A stretch of DNA of 64,000 nucleotides, from NCBI GenBank assembly GCA_024644595.1, contig JAHEHL010000002.1:103774-167773 (forward strand). The letters run 5' to 3'. Made by a program: the position numbers and the translations under genes. Positions 43,240-52,027 of this stretch are shown here, piece after piece. Numbering within the stretch: the first letter of the stretch is position 1; every line of letters starts with the position of its first letter. Source of the DNA: Porticoccaceae bacterium. GTDB taxonomy: Bacteria; Pseudomonadota; Gammaproteobacteria; Pseudomonadales; Porticoccaceae. Under the pieces are notes generated by a model. That model saw only the letters and a program-made list of their open reading frames with translations, did not search any database and was not told the DNA's origin.

Positions 43240-44328
43240 ATGACTCAGCCTGATACCAACCTCTACCATCCACTGACCTTTAACAGCGGCAAGACGCTCA
43301 AAAATCGTTTTGTTCTGGCGCCACTGACCAATCTTCAGAGCCATCTCGACGGCACACTGTCTGATGATGAATACCATTGGTTGACCATGCGCGCAGAGGG
43401 TGGCTTTGGCCTGACCATGACCTGTGCCGCGCATGTTCAAGCCGCAGGCCAGGGCTTTCCGGGACAGTTGGGGGTCTTCTCCGACGAGCATATCGCAGGA
43501 CTGACCCGACTCGCCGATGGCATACGGCAACACGACAGCATCTCGCTGGTGCAACTGCACCATGCTGGCATGCGCTCACCGGCAGAAACCATTGGGCAGC
43601 AACCACTGTGCCCGTCAGATAACGAAGAAACTGGCGCCCGTGCGATGACAACGGAAGAGGTCGAGCAACTGACGGAAGATTTTATTGCCGCCGCTGTGCG
43701 CGCCGAAAAGGCTGGCTTTGATGGCGTCGAACTACATGGCGCCCACGGTTATATGCTGGCGCAATTTTTAAGTGCCACAATCAATCAACGCCAAGACCAA
43801 TACGGCGGCAGTCTCGAAAATCGCGGCCGCATTATTCGCGATATCATTGATGGCGTGCGTGAGCGCTGCAGCAGCGATTTTGTTCTCGGCATCCGCTTGT
43901 CACCTGAGCGATTTGATATGCAGCTCGGCGAAGTCATTGAGTTCACCCAGACACTTTTGGACGACGGCAAGCTGGATTTTATTGATATGTCGCTATGGGA
44001 TGTCTTTAAAGAGCCCGTCGAAGAGGCTTATCAAGGTCGCTCTCTACTCTCTTATTTCACCGAACTGAATCGCGGTAAAGTCGCCCTCGGCGTGGCCGGA
44101 AAACTCCGCACCCCAAATGAAATTCATCGTGCTATGGCGGAAAATATCGATTTTGTAATGCTTGGCCGCGGCGCGATCCTGCACCATAACTATCCATTGC
44201 TGATGCAGGCCGATAACGAATTTGAGCCACTGAGTAACCCCGTCTCGAAGGAACATTTACGCAACGAAGGTCTGGGGGAAAAATTTATTCACTATATGGC
44301 CACATGGAAAGGTTTTATTGCCGACTAA
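43240..44328 (+). CDS. NADH:flavin oxidoreductase, Old Yellow Enzyme-like
   Basis: A 362-residue FMN TIM barrel. The FMN-binding segments KNRFVLAPLTN, VQLHHAGM and HGAHGYMLAQFLS-NQR-D-YGGSLENR are present, as is the C-terminal LGRGAILHHNYP loop. OYE enzymes reduce activated alkenes of enones, nitro compounds and similar electrophiles. The substrate is unknown. It follows pirin closely; a terminator-like hairpin lies downstream. Confidence 0.9.
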   Translation: MTQPDTNLYHPLTFNSGKTLKNRFVLAPLTNLQSHLDGTLSDDEYHWLTMRAEGGFGLTMTCAAHVQAAGQGFPGQLGVFSDEHIAGLTRLADGIRQHDSISLVQLHHAGMRSPAETIGQQPLCPSDNEETGARAMTTEEVEQLTEDFIAAAVRAEKAGFDGVELHGAHGYMLAQFLSATINQRQDQYGGSLENRGRIIRDIIDGVRERCSSDFVLGIRLSPERFDMQLGEVIEFTQTLLDDGKLDFIDMSLWDVFKEPVEEAYQGRSLLSYFTELNRGKVALGVAGKLRTPNEIHRAMAENIDFVMLGRGAILHHNYPLLMQADNEFEPLSNPVSKEHLRNEGLGEKFIHYMATWKGFIAD

Positions 44329-44346
44329 CGGCTCAATAATAATCAA

Positions 44347-44370
44347 AAGGCTGCGAGATTCGCAGCCTTG
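44347..44370 (+). terminator. Terminator after the OYE-like gene
   Basis: Eight-base-pair stem GGCTGCGA/TCGCAGCC (44349-44356 and 44360-44367) with a 3-base loop, preceded by AAAA and followed by TTGTT. The T-run is short, so efficiency is uncertain. Confidence 0.65.
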
Positions 44371-44412
44371 TTCGTCCCAGTCATTAGTCTAATAACAATA
44401 ATAAGGTTCTCT

Positions 44413-45819
44413 ATGCGATTACACTCTCTCACTGCTGCTGCGCTCGTAACCACAATGCTGGTTGCCGGCTGCGACGACAGCAACAAAACCATCGGCGAGC
44501 CTGTTCTGCCAAACAAAAACCCCTTCCCCTCGACCTATCAAGTGCCGGCGAGTTCGGCATTGCTTATCCAAGGGGCCAACCTGCTGACCGGTACTAATCA
44601 GCAGCTGGACAATACCGATCTGGTTGTCGAAAACGGTTTGATCACTGCGATTGGTAAGGATCTGCAGATACCCGAGGGGGCAACCGTCATCGATGCCAGC
44701 GGCAAGTGGCTGACTCCGGGGCTGATCGATGTGCACTCACATATGGGTGTCTATCCGGCGCCTGAGACCTCCAACCACTCCGACGGCAATGAGATGACCT
44801 CTCCGGTAACCGCAGAAGTCTGGGCTGAACACTCAGTCTGGCCCGGCGACCCCCAGTTCGAGAAGGCGCTGGCTGGCGGTGTCACTACGGTGCAGATTTT
44901 GCCCGGTTCTGGCAACCTGATCGGCGGTCGCGGTGTCACACTTAAAAATGTCCCGTCGATCACTGTACAAGGCATGAAATTTCCCGACGCGCCCTACAGC
45001 CTAAAGATGGCCTGCGGCGAGAACCCAAAGCGTGTTTACGGCAGTCGCAATCAACTGCCCTCGACACGAATGGGCAATATGGCCGGCTATCGCAATGCCT
45101 GGATCGAAGCCACCGCGTATAAAAAATCCTGGGACGACTATGTCACTGGCGTTGAAGCGGGCGAAGACCTCGACCCACCGACTCGCAATCTGCGTCTGGA
45201 AACGCTGATGGGTGTTCTCGACGGCGAGATACGCATTCACAACCACTGCTACAAAGTGGATGAAATGGCGCAGATGGTCGATATGTCGAAAGAGTTTGGT
45301 TACAAAATTGCTGCCTTCCACCATGCCGTTGAAGCGTATAAAGCAGCACCCATTCTGGCCGAGGAAAATATCTGTGGCGTCATGTGGGCCGACTGGTGGG
45401 GCTTTAAGCAGGAAGCTTTCGATATGGTGCGCGAGAATATAGCACTGGTCGACTACGCCAATGCCTGTGCCATTATCCACTCCGATGATCCGATTCAGGT
45501 GCAGCGACTCAATCAAGAGACGGCCAAGGCAATGAGTGCCGGGCGTCGCATGGGACTCGACATCAGCCGCGCGAAAGCAATTGGCTGGGCAACCCTTAAC
45601 CCGGCTATTTCACTGGGACTCGACAAGCAGATTGGCTCACTGGAAATCGGCAAGAACGCTGACCTGGTGCTGTGGACAGCAGACCCACTCAGTGTCTACA
45701 GCCATGCAGAAAAAGTCTGGATCGATGGCGCACTACGATTTGACCGCGAAGATTCCTCTGTGCAACCAACCCGCGATTTTAACCTTGGCATAGTGAATGC
45801 GCAGGAGTCACGCCCATGA
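44413..45819 (+). CDS. Amidohydrolase, imidazolonepropionase-like lipoprotein
   Basis: A 468-residue protein with a lipoprotein signal (MRLHSLTAAALVTTMLVAGC). The amidohydrolase metal site is seen as PGLIDVHSHMG (HxH), HNHCYKV, AFHHAVEAYK and a C-terminal HSDDPIQVQ. COG1228 members hydrolyse cyclic amides or peptides. An alternative upstream start at 44368 would place 15 residues before the signal and is rejected. It overlaps the next amidohydrolase by 4 bases, indicating a two-subunit or two-enzyme unit exported to the envelope. Confidence 0.86.
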   Translation: MRLHSLTAAALVTTMLVAGCDDSNKTIGEPVLPNKNPFPSTYQVPASSALLIQGANLLTGTNQQLDNTDLVVENGLITAIGKDLQIPEGATVIDASGKWLTPGLIDVHSHMGVYPAPETSNHSDGNEMTSPVTAEVWAEHSVWPGDPQFEKALAGGVTTVQILPGSGNLIGGRGVTLKNVPSITVQGMKFPDAPYSLKMACGENPKRVYGSRNQLPSTRMGNMAGYRNAWIEATAYKKSWDDYVTGVEAGEDLDPPTRNLRLETLMGVLDGEIRIHNHCYKVDEMAQMVDMSKEFGYKIAAFHHAVEAYKAAPILAEENICGVMWADWWGFKQEAFDMVRENIALVDYANACAIIHSDDPIQVQRLNQETAKAMSAGRRMGLDISRAKAIGWATLNPAISLGLDKQIGSLEIGKNADLVLWTADPLSVYSHAEKVWIDGALRFDREDSSVQPTRDFNLGIVNAQESRP

Positions 45820-47048
45820 ACAAATTTAACCAGCTATTACTGCTCGTCGCACTTTCAAGTCATGCCGCTGCCGAATCGATTTTGATTAAAAATGCCGATA
45901 TCTACACCGGCAAAACGGTTTTACCGTCAACCGACCTGTTGATTGTGGATGGACGTATTGCCGCAATTGGCAACAGTTCGCAAAAGACCGATCGTGTAAT
46001 CGACGGCAGCGGCAAAAGTATCTCGCCGGGACTGTTTAATGCCGACACCCATCTCGGCAGCGTCGAGGTGAGTGCCATTGCACCGACCGTGGATTTCTAT
46101 ACCGATAATCCAAACGTTACCGCATCACTGAAAGTGGCCGATGCGTTTAACCCCAACTCAACTCTGCTGCCATACAATCGCACCCATGGGTTAACGCATG
46201 CGCTGTCGGTTCCGGAAGCCAATACCGGGCTGTTTGCCGGACAGGTTTCACTGATCGAACTTGGCAACCAACCCAGGGTTATCCATGACAGCGTCGCTGT
46301 AGCGATGGACTTTACCGAGCATGGCGTTAGTCTGGCCGGAAACTCGCGGGCCGCCGCCATGGCTGTGTTGCGACAAAACCTCGCCGACACCATCGATTTT
46401 GCTGCCAACAAACGTGCTGCAATGGCCGGCGAACGTCGTGACTACTCGCTGTCACTGGCCGATCTTGAAGCCCTGGAGCCGGTTGTTAGTGGCGCCAAGC
46501 CTTTAATCGTCAGCACCCATCGCGCTAGCGATATCAGCGCCATGCTGGCATTGGCCAATGACTATGGTCTGACGCTTATCTTCCGTGGAGCCACCGAGGG
46601 CTGGATGGTTGCGGATGCGATAGCCGCAGCCAAGGTGCCCGTAATCATGGACCCGATTTACAACTTGCCCGTCAGCTATGAGAGCCTTGGCGCGCGCCTC
46701 GACAACGCTAAGTTGCTTGCCGATGCCGGCGTGACACTAGTGTTTACCGGTATGGGCTCAAGCACTCACAACGCCCACCTCGTGCGCCAGTCTGCAGGCA
46801 ATGCCGTGGCCAATGGTCTCGACAAGCTGGCTGCCATAGCCGCTATGACAGTAACTCCGGCCCAGCTTTTTAATGCCAATGTCAGTGGTGAAATTAAGCT
46901 CGGTGCGGTAGCCGATCTGGTCATGTGGGGCGGTGATCCGTTGGAAATGACCAGTGAAGCAGAGCTGGTTATTATCGATGGAGACGTTGTGCCCATGGCC
47001 AGCCGCTCACTGCAGTTGCGCGATCGCTACTTTAAAGCTACGCCGTGA
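45816..47048 (+). CDS. Second amidohydrolase-like exported protein with altered metal site
   Basis: A 410-residue protein with an N-terminal signal peptide (MNKFNQLLLLVALSSHAAA). It has the same beta-barrel opening (KNADIYTGKTVLPSTDLLIVDGRIAAIG) and the same end (GAVADLVMWGGDPLE) as its neighbour. The first metal motif, HxH in the partner, reads GLFNADTHLG: the first His is Asp. Later, STHRASDI and GMGSSTHNAHLV supply other histidines. It may bind fewer metals or act as a partner subunit. The 4-base overlap implies co-translation. Confidence 0.84.
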   Translation: MNKFNQLLLLVALSSHAAAESILIKNADIYTGKTVLPSTDLLIVDGRIAAIGNSSQKTDRVIDGSGKSISPGLFNADTHLGSVEVSAIAPTVDFYTDNPNVTASLKVADAFNPNSTLLPYNRTHGLTHALSVPEANTGLFAGQVSLIELGNQPRVIHDSVAVAMDFTEHGVSLAGNSRAAAMAVLRQNLADTIDFAANKRAAMAGERRDYSLSLADLEALEPVVSGAKPLIVSTHRASDISAMLALANDYGLTLIFRGATEGWMVADAIAAAKVPVIMDPIYNLPVSYESLGARLDNAKLLADAGVTLVFTGMGSSTHNAHLVRQSAGNAVANGLDKLAAIAAMTVTPAQLFNANVSGEIKLGAVADLVMWGGDPLEMTSEAELVIIDGDVVPMASRSLQLRDRYFKATP

Positions 47049-47092
47049 GTCAGTATGACGACTAGCGCATCGGATGCAGGCGCGGTTTAGCG

Positions 47093-48664
47093 GTGCAATT
47101 AAACTGGCTAGATAATGAAACTCGACCTCCGGCGGCACTGTCGCCGGGGTTTCCTGAAAAGATGGTCCTGCTTGATCTCGAGACCACCGGTGGTAAAGCA
47201 ACCCATCACCGGATTATCGAGATTGGTTTGTTGGTGATTGAGCAGGGCGTGGTGATTGAGCGCTGGCAGTCATTTATCGACCCTGAAACCAGCCTGCCGC
47301 CGTTTATCCAAAGGTTAACGGGTATCGCCCCCAGTATGTTGCGCGGGGCTCCGAAATTTGCACAAGTCGCGGAGACGCTTCTCGGTTTTCTCGAGGGGCG
47401 CACTCTGGTGGCTCACAATGCACGTTTTGATTATGGTTTTCTAAAAAATGAATTTGAGAGGATCGGCACCAGCTACAACGCCAAGCCGCTGTGCTCGGTA
47501 AAATTTAGTCGCAGCCTCTACCCGCAGTTTAAGCGCCATGGCCTCGACCAGATTATCAAGCGCTTTGAGCTCGCCATTGAGAATCGCCATCGAGCGCTCG
47601 ATGACGCGGCGATGATCCACCAATTTTTCCTGAAATCCTCCGCCCTATTTGCCGAAGAGGAAATTGCCTCCACCTGCACCAGCCTGCTAAAAAATCCCGC
47701 GCTACCGCCATTGCTGAAAGCTGCGGATATCAAGAAGCTACCGGCGTCGGCAGGTGTTTATTATTTTTATGACACCAGCGGCGCGCTGCTCTACGTTGGC
47801 AAAAGTGTGCATATACGCAACCGCGTGATGAGCCATTTTTCTCAGGATCATAAAAACCCCAAAGACCTGCAAATCAACAGCAAGCTGGCGCATATCAATT
47901 TTGATAAAACGCCAACTGACTTTGGTGCGCAGATTCGTGAGAGCAATCAAATTAAGGCGCTGGCACCGCTGTATAACCGCAGGTTGCGCAAAACCAAGAA
48001 GCTCTATCAGTATCGCTGCGAAGCAGACCGCGCAGGCTATCAACGCATTGTAATTGAAGCCGTTGAAATGGAATCGGGCTGTGAAGATGAGCGCTTTGGG
48101 CTGTTTCGCTCACCGCGCCAAGCCTCGAAACAGATTGAAAAACTCGCCGACCAATATTTTCTTTGCCATAAATTGCTCGGGCTGGAATCGTCCTCGGGCG
48201 CGCAGCAACCCTGCTTCCGCGCACAGCTGAAAAAGTGCTTTGGTGCCTGTCACGGTGCTGAGGATGCTGAACACTACAATCAGCGTGTCAATGCAGCACT
48301 GAAGAACTATCAGATCGCCATGTGGCCCTATGCTGGCGCCATAATGGTTGAAGAGCGTGACGCTCAGGATGCCGAGCATGTTGCCTTTCACCTGATTCAC
48401 AACTGGCGCTACCTGGCCAAACTTACGCTGACAGAAGATCTTTTCGATTATGGCTACCAACTCGCCATGCCGCGGCAAACATCAACGCAGGGCCCGGTGA
48501 CGATAGATCACGCCAGCGCTGAAACCACAGCTGCAATAGAGAGCGACGACCATTTTGATCTGGATATCTATTTTATCCTGGTGCGCTTTCTGGTCGATCG
48601 CAACAAGATGAAAATGCATAACCTGAAGATCTGGCCACTTATTAAAATTCCCGATAGCATTTAG
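47093..48664 (+). CDS. DEDDh exonuclease fused to a GIY-YIG nuclease domain
   Basis: A 523-residue protein. Residues 24-190 are a DEDDh 3-prime-5-prime exonuclease (DLETTG at 28-33, HNARFDYGFL, HRALDDA), like DNA polymerase III epsilon. Residues 215-300 form a GIY-YIG endonuclease domain (AGVYYFYDTSGALLYVGKS, IRNRV, and REsNQIKALAPLYN), like the N-terminal part of UvrC and Cho. The rest, about 200 residues, is unrecognised. Such fusions are known in other bacteria and are thought to work in DNA repair. The start is a GTG at 47093. Confidence 0.85.
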   Translation: MQLNWLDNETRPPAALSPGFPEKMVLLDLETTGGKATHHRIIEIGLLVIEQGVVIERWQSFIDPETSLPPFIQRLTGIAPSMLRGAPKFAQVAETLLGFLEGRTLVAHNARFDYGFLKNEFERIGTSYNAKPLCSVKFSRSLYPQFKRHGLDQIIKRFELAIENRHRALDDAAMIHQFFLKSSALFAEEEIASTCTSLLKNPALPPLLKAADIKKLPASAGVYYFYDTSGALLYVGKSVHIRNRVMSHFSQDHKNPKDLQINSKLAHINFDKTPTDFGAQIRESNQIKALAPLYNRRLRKTKKLYQYRCEADRAGYQRIVIEAVEMESGCEDERFGLFRSPRQASKQIEKLADQYFLCHKLLGLESSSGAQQPCFRAQLKKCFGACHGAEDAEHYNQRVNAALKNYQIAMWPYAGAIMVEERDAQDAEHVAFHLIHNWRYLAKLTLTEDLFDYGYQLAMPRQTSTQGPVTIDHASAETTAAIESDDHFDLDIYFILVRFLVDRNKMKMHNLKIWPLIKIPDSI

Positions 48665-48755
48665 TGGCGTTAGTCCCATCTAGCATTATCTAACACAGTC
48701 TAGCCAGCACCGTTTAATCTATGGCGCACACAATAATTATTTACATTAGATTTCT

Positions 48756-48811
48756 CTAATTTAGTTATTGCTAATTTAGATAGCCCTAATTTATACTTCA
48801 CACTGTGTGAA
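48756..48811 (+). promoter_or_regulatory. Operator array and promoter of the ygaV-ygaP operon
   Basis: Three 9-base elements start at 48756, 48771 and 48786, exactly 15 bases apart: CTAATTTAG, CTAATTTAG and CTAATTTAT. The first two are perfect 9-base palindromes. A TTGCTA (48768-48773) and TATACT (48792-48797) pair with an 18-base spacer gives a promoter overlapping the elements. A perfect 15-base palindrome TTCACACTGTGTGAA lies just downstream at 48797-48811. This fits autoregulation by the ArsR-type regulator encoded next. Confidence 0.65.
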
Positions 48812-48857
48812 AGTCCATCCAGCCCTCGATACATTAAGCCAGCCAAGGATTTAGCCA

Positions 48858-49202
48858 ATGCCTTCATCAGACAACACGGCGCTCGATTCAGCCGACTTGA
48901 TCGCGCAGTCAGAACTAACAGAACTGCAAAAGCACGCTCGGCAAGCAGCCGATATGCTCAAGCAGCTGGGCAATGAACATCGCCTGATGATTCTCTGCTC
49001 GCTGATCAACGGTGAACTCTCTGTAGGTGAGTTGCACAAAATGACCCAACTCAGTCAGTCTGCTCTGTCGCAACATCTTGCTTCGCTGCGCAATGCGCAA
49101 CTGGTGCAGACCAGGCGCGAAGCGCAATCCATTTTTTATAGTCTTCGCGGTGATGATGCAGTCAAAATTATCCGCGTTTTAAAATCTATCTATTGCCCAT
49201 AA
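48858..49202 (+). CDS. ygaV: ArsR-family regulator, YgaV/BigR type
   Basis: A 114-residue winged-helix repressor with a helix-turn-helix (LSVGELHKMTQLSQSALSQHLASLRNAQLV) and a beta-wing (REAQSIFYSL). Two cysteines, Cys 47 (MILCSL) and Cys 113 (SIYCP), sit where the persulfide-sensing pair of BigR/YgaV lies. The regulator therefore probably responds to sulfide or polysulfide by forming a disulfide or tetrasulfide. It precedes ygaP by 13 bases; operators upstream are described separately. Confidence 0.9.
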   Translation: MPSSDNTALDSADLIAQSELTELQKHARQAADMLKQLGNEHRLMILCSLINGELSVGELHKMTQLSQSALSQHLASLRNAQLVQTRREAQSIFYSLRGDDAVKIIRVLKSIYCP

Positions 49203-49215
49203 CCAGAGGTAAATC

Positions 49216-49779
49216 ATGAACAATTTATCAACAACCATTAGTGCCAGTGACTTCAAAACCCTGCTCAGCAGCGGCGACAAAGTCGCCATTATTGACGTTC
49301 GCACCGCTGCAGAGGTCGACTCAGTTTCACTCGCTGGCGCTGCCCACTTTCCGCTGCAAACGCTTAGCTGTGCCGAAGTCAAAAGTCATCTCGACGCCCA
49401 GGGGCACAGGTCTGAACAACCCGTTTATTTACTCTGCGCCAGTGGTCAGCGCGCCGGACGCGCGGCACAGCAGTTGCAGAATGAAGTGGACTGCCCGCTA
49501 GTGATTATTGAAGGCGGAATCGGTGCTCTCGACAATGCCGGAGCCAGCCTCCAAAAAGGTCAGGGCACCATCATGTCCCTGGAGCGTCAGGTGCGTATTG
49601 CCGCCGGGTCGCTGGTAGTGATTGGCGTGGCACTGGGCACGCTGGTTAATCCTTGGTTTTATGGGCTGTCAGGCTTTGTTGGCGCCGGCCTGGTTTTCGC
49701 CGGGGTCACCGATACCTGTGGCATGGGCATGATGCTGGCGCGTATGCCCTGGAACAATAGAACAGTCGCCAATAACTAA
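49216..49779 (+). CDS. ygaP: Membrane rhodanese, YgaP type
   Basis: A 187-residue protein: rhodanese domain first (residues 8-115), with the catalytic cysteine in VYLLCASGQRAG. A DUF2892-type two-helix membrane hairpin follows, starting around RQVRIAAGSLVVIGVALG and ending with GMGMMLARMPW. YgaP in E. coli is the only membrane rhodanese; it transfers sulfane sulfur and is regulated by YgaV. Together the two genes form a persulfide-handling operon. Confidence 0.92.
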   Translation: MNNLSTTISASDFKTLLSSGDKVAIIDVRTAAEVDSVSLAGAAHFPLQTLSCAEVKSHLDAQGHRSEQPVYLLCASGQRAGRAAQQLQNEVDCPLVIIEGGIGALDNAGASLQKGQGTIMSLERQVRIAAGSLVVIGVALGTLVNPWFYGLSGFVGAGLVFAGVTDTCGMGMMLARMPWNNRTVANN

Positions 49780-49840
49780 GGCGCGCTCAAAACTGCTATC
49801 CAAATGCTAGCGCAATGCGCGACTGTTCAGCATTTACCCT

Positions 49841-49875
49841 ATTGCTGGCTAATGATTTTTAGCCAGCAATTTTTT
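49841..49875 (+). terminator. Rho-independent terminator after ygaP
   Basis: Twelve-base-pair perfect stem (ATTGCTGGCTAA with its complement, loop TGATTT) followed by TTTTTC. The rest of the 369-base gap to the next gene (49876-50148) holds nothing I can identify except a TATAGT near the right end that could be a -10 box. Confidence 0.92.
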
Positions 49876-50148
49876 CTGCAGGCTCATGGTCTGCCGAGAT
49901 GCCGCCGTGGAAAAGCGATTGGAAAGTATCGCACCGCAGGGAAGGGTTAAACTGTTGGTAAAATTGATCGTCACGACGTGGGACCTTTTATTTTTTAGTG
50001 ATTTTCAGATTGCCATACTAGTACCAAAGCGCTTGTCCAAATAGTCACCAATTGACCAGATTAATTCAACCGCGGCACCTGCGTAGACCCTAACGCAGTG
50101 CTATAGTCTGCGCCGAATCAAGTGCTCAATATTAAAATAAGGTATGCA

Positions 50149-50952
50149 ATGAATTACTCTGCGTATGAAGAACTCGCCAAGGCAACCAATCGCATCACTG
50201 TCGACAGCAGCTGGACACAGGGACGCAGTGTTTTTGGCGGCATGACGGCTGCATTGGTGCTGACTCATATCGAGAGCCAGACGGGTCTAAACGACCGTGA
50301 CCTGCGCACCATCAATATCCACTTCTGCGGACCGGCACTTCAAAATGCGCCCTGTGAGCTACGCTGTAAGGTGCTTTCGGACGGCAAATCGGTGATTCAG
50401 GTGGAAGGCCAGCTGCTGCAAGATGATCAAGTTAAAACCCAAGTTATCGCCTGCTTTGGCCGTCAGCGCATTTCAGAGATTCAGGTCAACCCGCCACCCA
50501 TGCTGTTTGAGAAAAGCCCCGAACAGGGGATCCAGATGCCCTTTATAAAAGGCATGGTGCCCGAATTTGTCAACTACCTCGATACACGCTTTACCAGCAC
50601 GGCGTTACCTTACAGCGGCAGCGATAATACTGTTATAAGCGGCTGGATGCGTTTTAACGAAGCGCCCGCAGTATTTTCAGATAGTGCGATATTGGCGCTT
50701 ATCGATGCCTGGCCTCCGGCAGTGATGCCGATGCTGAAACAGCGCGCCCCGACCAGCTCCATCACCTGGAATGTGGAGTTCACACAACCGCGCACGCCTC
50801 TGGCGGCAGATGATTTCCTCTACTATCACTGCGAAGTCGTGCAAGCTGATCTCGGCTATGCCCACACCGAAGGCAAAATCTTTCATCCCAACGGCCAGCT
50901 GCTGGCATTGAGCAGGCAGCTTGTGGGTGTTTACGATCAACCCAAACAGTAA
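50149..50952 (+). CDS. TesB-like acyl-CoA thioesterase
   Basis: A 267-residue double-hotdog protein. The N-terminal segment SSWTQGRSVFGGMTAALVLTHIES and the later TSSITWNVEFTQPRTP and YHCEVVQADLGYAHTEGKIFHPNGQLLALSRQ fit the thioesterase superfamily (4HBT_3). It would hydrolyse acyl-CoA thioesters; chain-length preference is not visible. The frame is open to 50122, but ATG 50149 has AAGG upstream and begins at the hotdog fold. A glutaredoxin-like gene follows 20 bases later. Confidence 0.84.
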   Translation: MNYSAYEELAKATNRITVDSSWTQGRSVFGGMTAALVLTHIESQTGLNDRDLRTINIHFCGPALQNAPCELRCKVLSDGKSVIQVEGQLLQDDQVKTQVIACFGRQRISEIQVNPPPMLFEKSPEQGIQMPFIKGMVPEFVNYLDTRFTSTALPYSGSDNTVISGWMRFNEAPAVFSDSAILALIDAWPPAVMPMLKQRAPTSSITWNVEFTQPRTPLAADDFLYYHCEVVQADLGYAHTEGKIFHPNGQLLALSRQLVGVYDQPKQ

Positions 50953-50972
50953 CAATAAAAAAGTGACATTTT

Positions 50973-51338
50973 ATGACCCGACATATTCTCGATAGCGACC
51001 ACATCCACCCCGCCATTCGTCAAACCATCGCCAGTAATAATGCGGATATTGTGCTCGAAGTTCAGCAAGCAATCGCTAACAACAAGGTAGTGGTGGTTGG
51101 TATGAAACAAAACCCGGTACCGAAAAAGGCCCGCAAAACACTGGATGCGCTGGGCGTTGATTACTGTTATCTGGAGTACGGTAGCTATCTATCAAAATGG
51201 TATCGCCGCAATGCTCTGAAAATGTGGACCGGCTGGCCCTCATTTCCCATGATCTTTGTGAACGGGGTGTTGATCGGTGGCAACAACGATCTGAATGGCC
51301 TGATTGAGAGTGGCGAGTTTGCCAAAATACTTGGCTAG
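50973..51338 (+). CDS. Glutaredoxin-like protein without active-site cysteine
   Basis: A 121-residue protein aligning with monothiol glutaredoxins: VVVVGMKQNPVPKKARKTL in the place of the CGFS or CPYC loop, then GWPSFPMIFVNGVLIGGNNDL, the conserved cis-proline and GSH-binding part. The active-site cysteine is replaced by asparagine and proline (N47 P48 V49 P50); the only cysteine is Cys 65. It cannot do dithiol or monothiol chemistry through this loop. It may bind glutathione or iron-sulfur clusters by other means or act as a scaffold. Role unknown. Confidence 0.85.
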   Translation: MTRHILDSDHIHPAIRQTIASNNADIVLEVQQAIANNKVVVVGMKQNPVPKKARKTLDALGVDYCYLEYGSYLSKWYRRNALKMWTGWPSFPMIFVNGVLIGGNNDLNGLIESGEFAKILG

Positions 51339-51391
51339 GCCAGCGCACACACCGAGCTGACTGCAGCCCGGTGGATTTGTTTGGCTTGTTG

Positions 51392-51865
51392 TTACTTGAC
51401 GGTAATCTCAATCACCTCAGACAGGACCGGCGGGTTGTGCGGAATATGCGCATAGTTGCCGAGCAGTAATTGCAGGCGGTGGCGGCCGGGTGGCAGCTGC
51501 ACAGTGGTCTCGGTCTGACCCTTACCAAAGTGACGTATCTGATCTGTGGCTGGCAGTGGCATAGTCATATCAGGTAGCTGGTCGAGATTAATCAGCAGGT
51601 GATGATGCCCTGAATCGGCGGCATCCGTTCCTGCGGGCGCTACGTCCATGCCGTCGAGACCGAAGACCACCTTGACGTCAGAACCGTCGATTTCCTGGCC
51701 ATCTTGAGGCTGGATAAAATAGACGCTGGCATTATCGGGTGCTGGCGACTGCGGCATAGAATGATGGCCATGACCATCGGCAGCGCTGTTCAGTGCGGCG
51801 GTTGTCAGTAACGTCAAGACAGCCATGCCACGAAATAACCGGGTATAACGGTAACCTTGAAACAT
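51392..51865 (-). CDS. DUF4399 periplasmic protein
   Basis: A 157-residue protein with an N-terminal signal (residues 11-29, cleaved near NSAA) and a DUF4399 beta-sandwich: YFIQPQDGQEIDGSDVKVVFGLDGMDVAPAG, then HHHLLIN and the PPGRHRLQLLLGNYAHIPHNPPVLSE segment. It is His-rich, suggesting metal contact. Function unknown. It is divergent from the di-heme peroxidase gene, with a 162-base intergenic region. Confidence 0.86.
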   Translation of the reverse strand: MFQGYRYTRLFRGMAVLTLLTTAALNSAADGHGHHSMPQSPAPDNASVYFIQPQDGQEIDGSDVKVVFGLDGMDVAPAGTDAADSGHHHLLINLDQLPDMTMPLPATDQIRHFGKGQTETTVQLPPGRHRLQLLLGNYAHIPHNPPVLSEVIEITVK

Positions 51866-52027
51866 GCTCTAAATCTCCTCTAATGCGGCAAGTATAGTCA
51901 GGTAATCTTACGTGGTTACGCAGAATCAGGATTGCCATTTCATATTTAAGCTATGGCATAATCAATCGCGGTTAAAACATCTTATCCATTTACAGAGATA
52001 AGAGTAATAAAAATATCGGGGCGTGCG

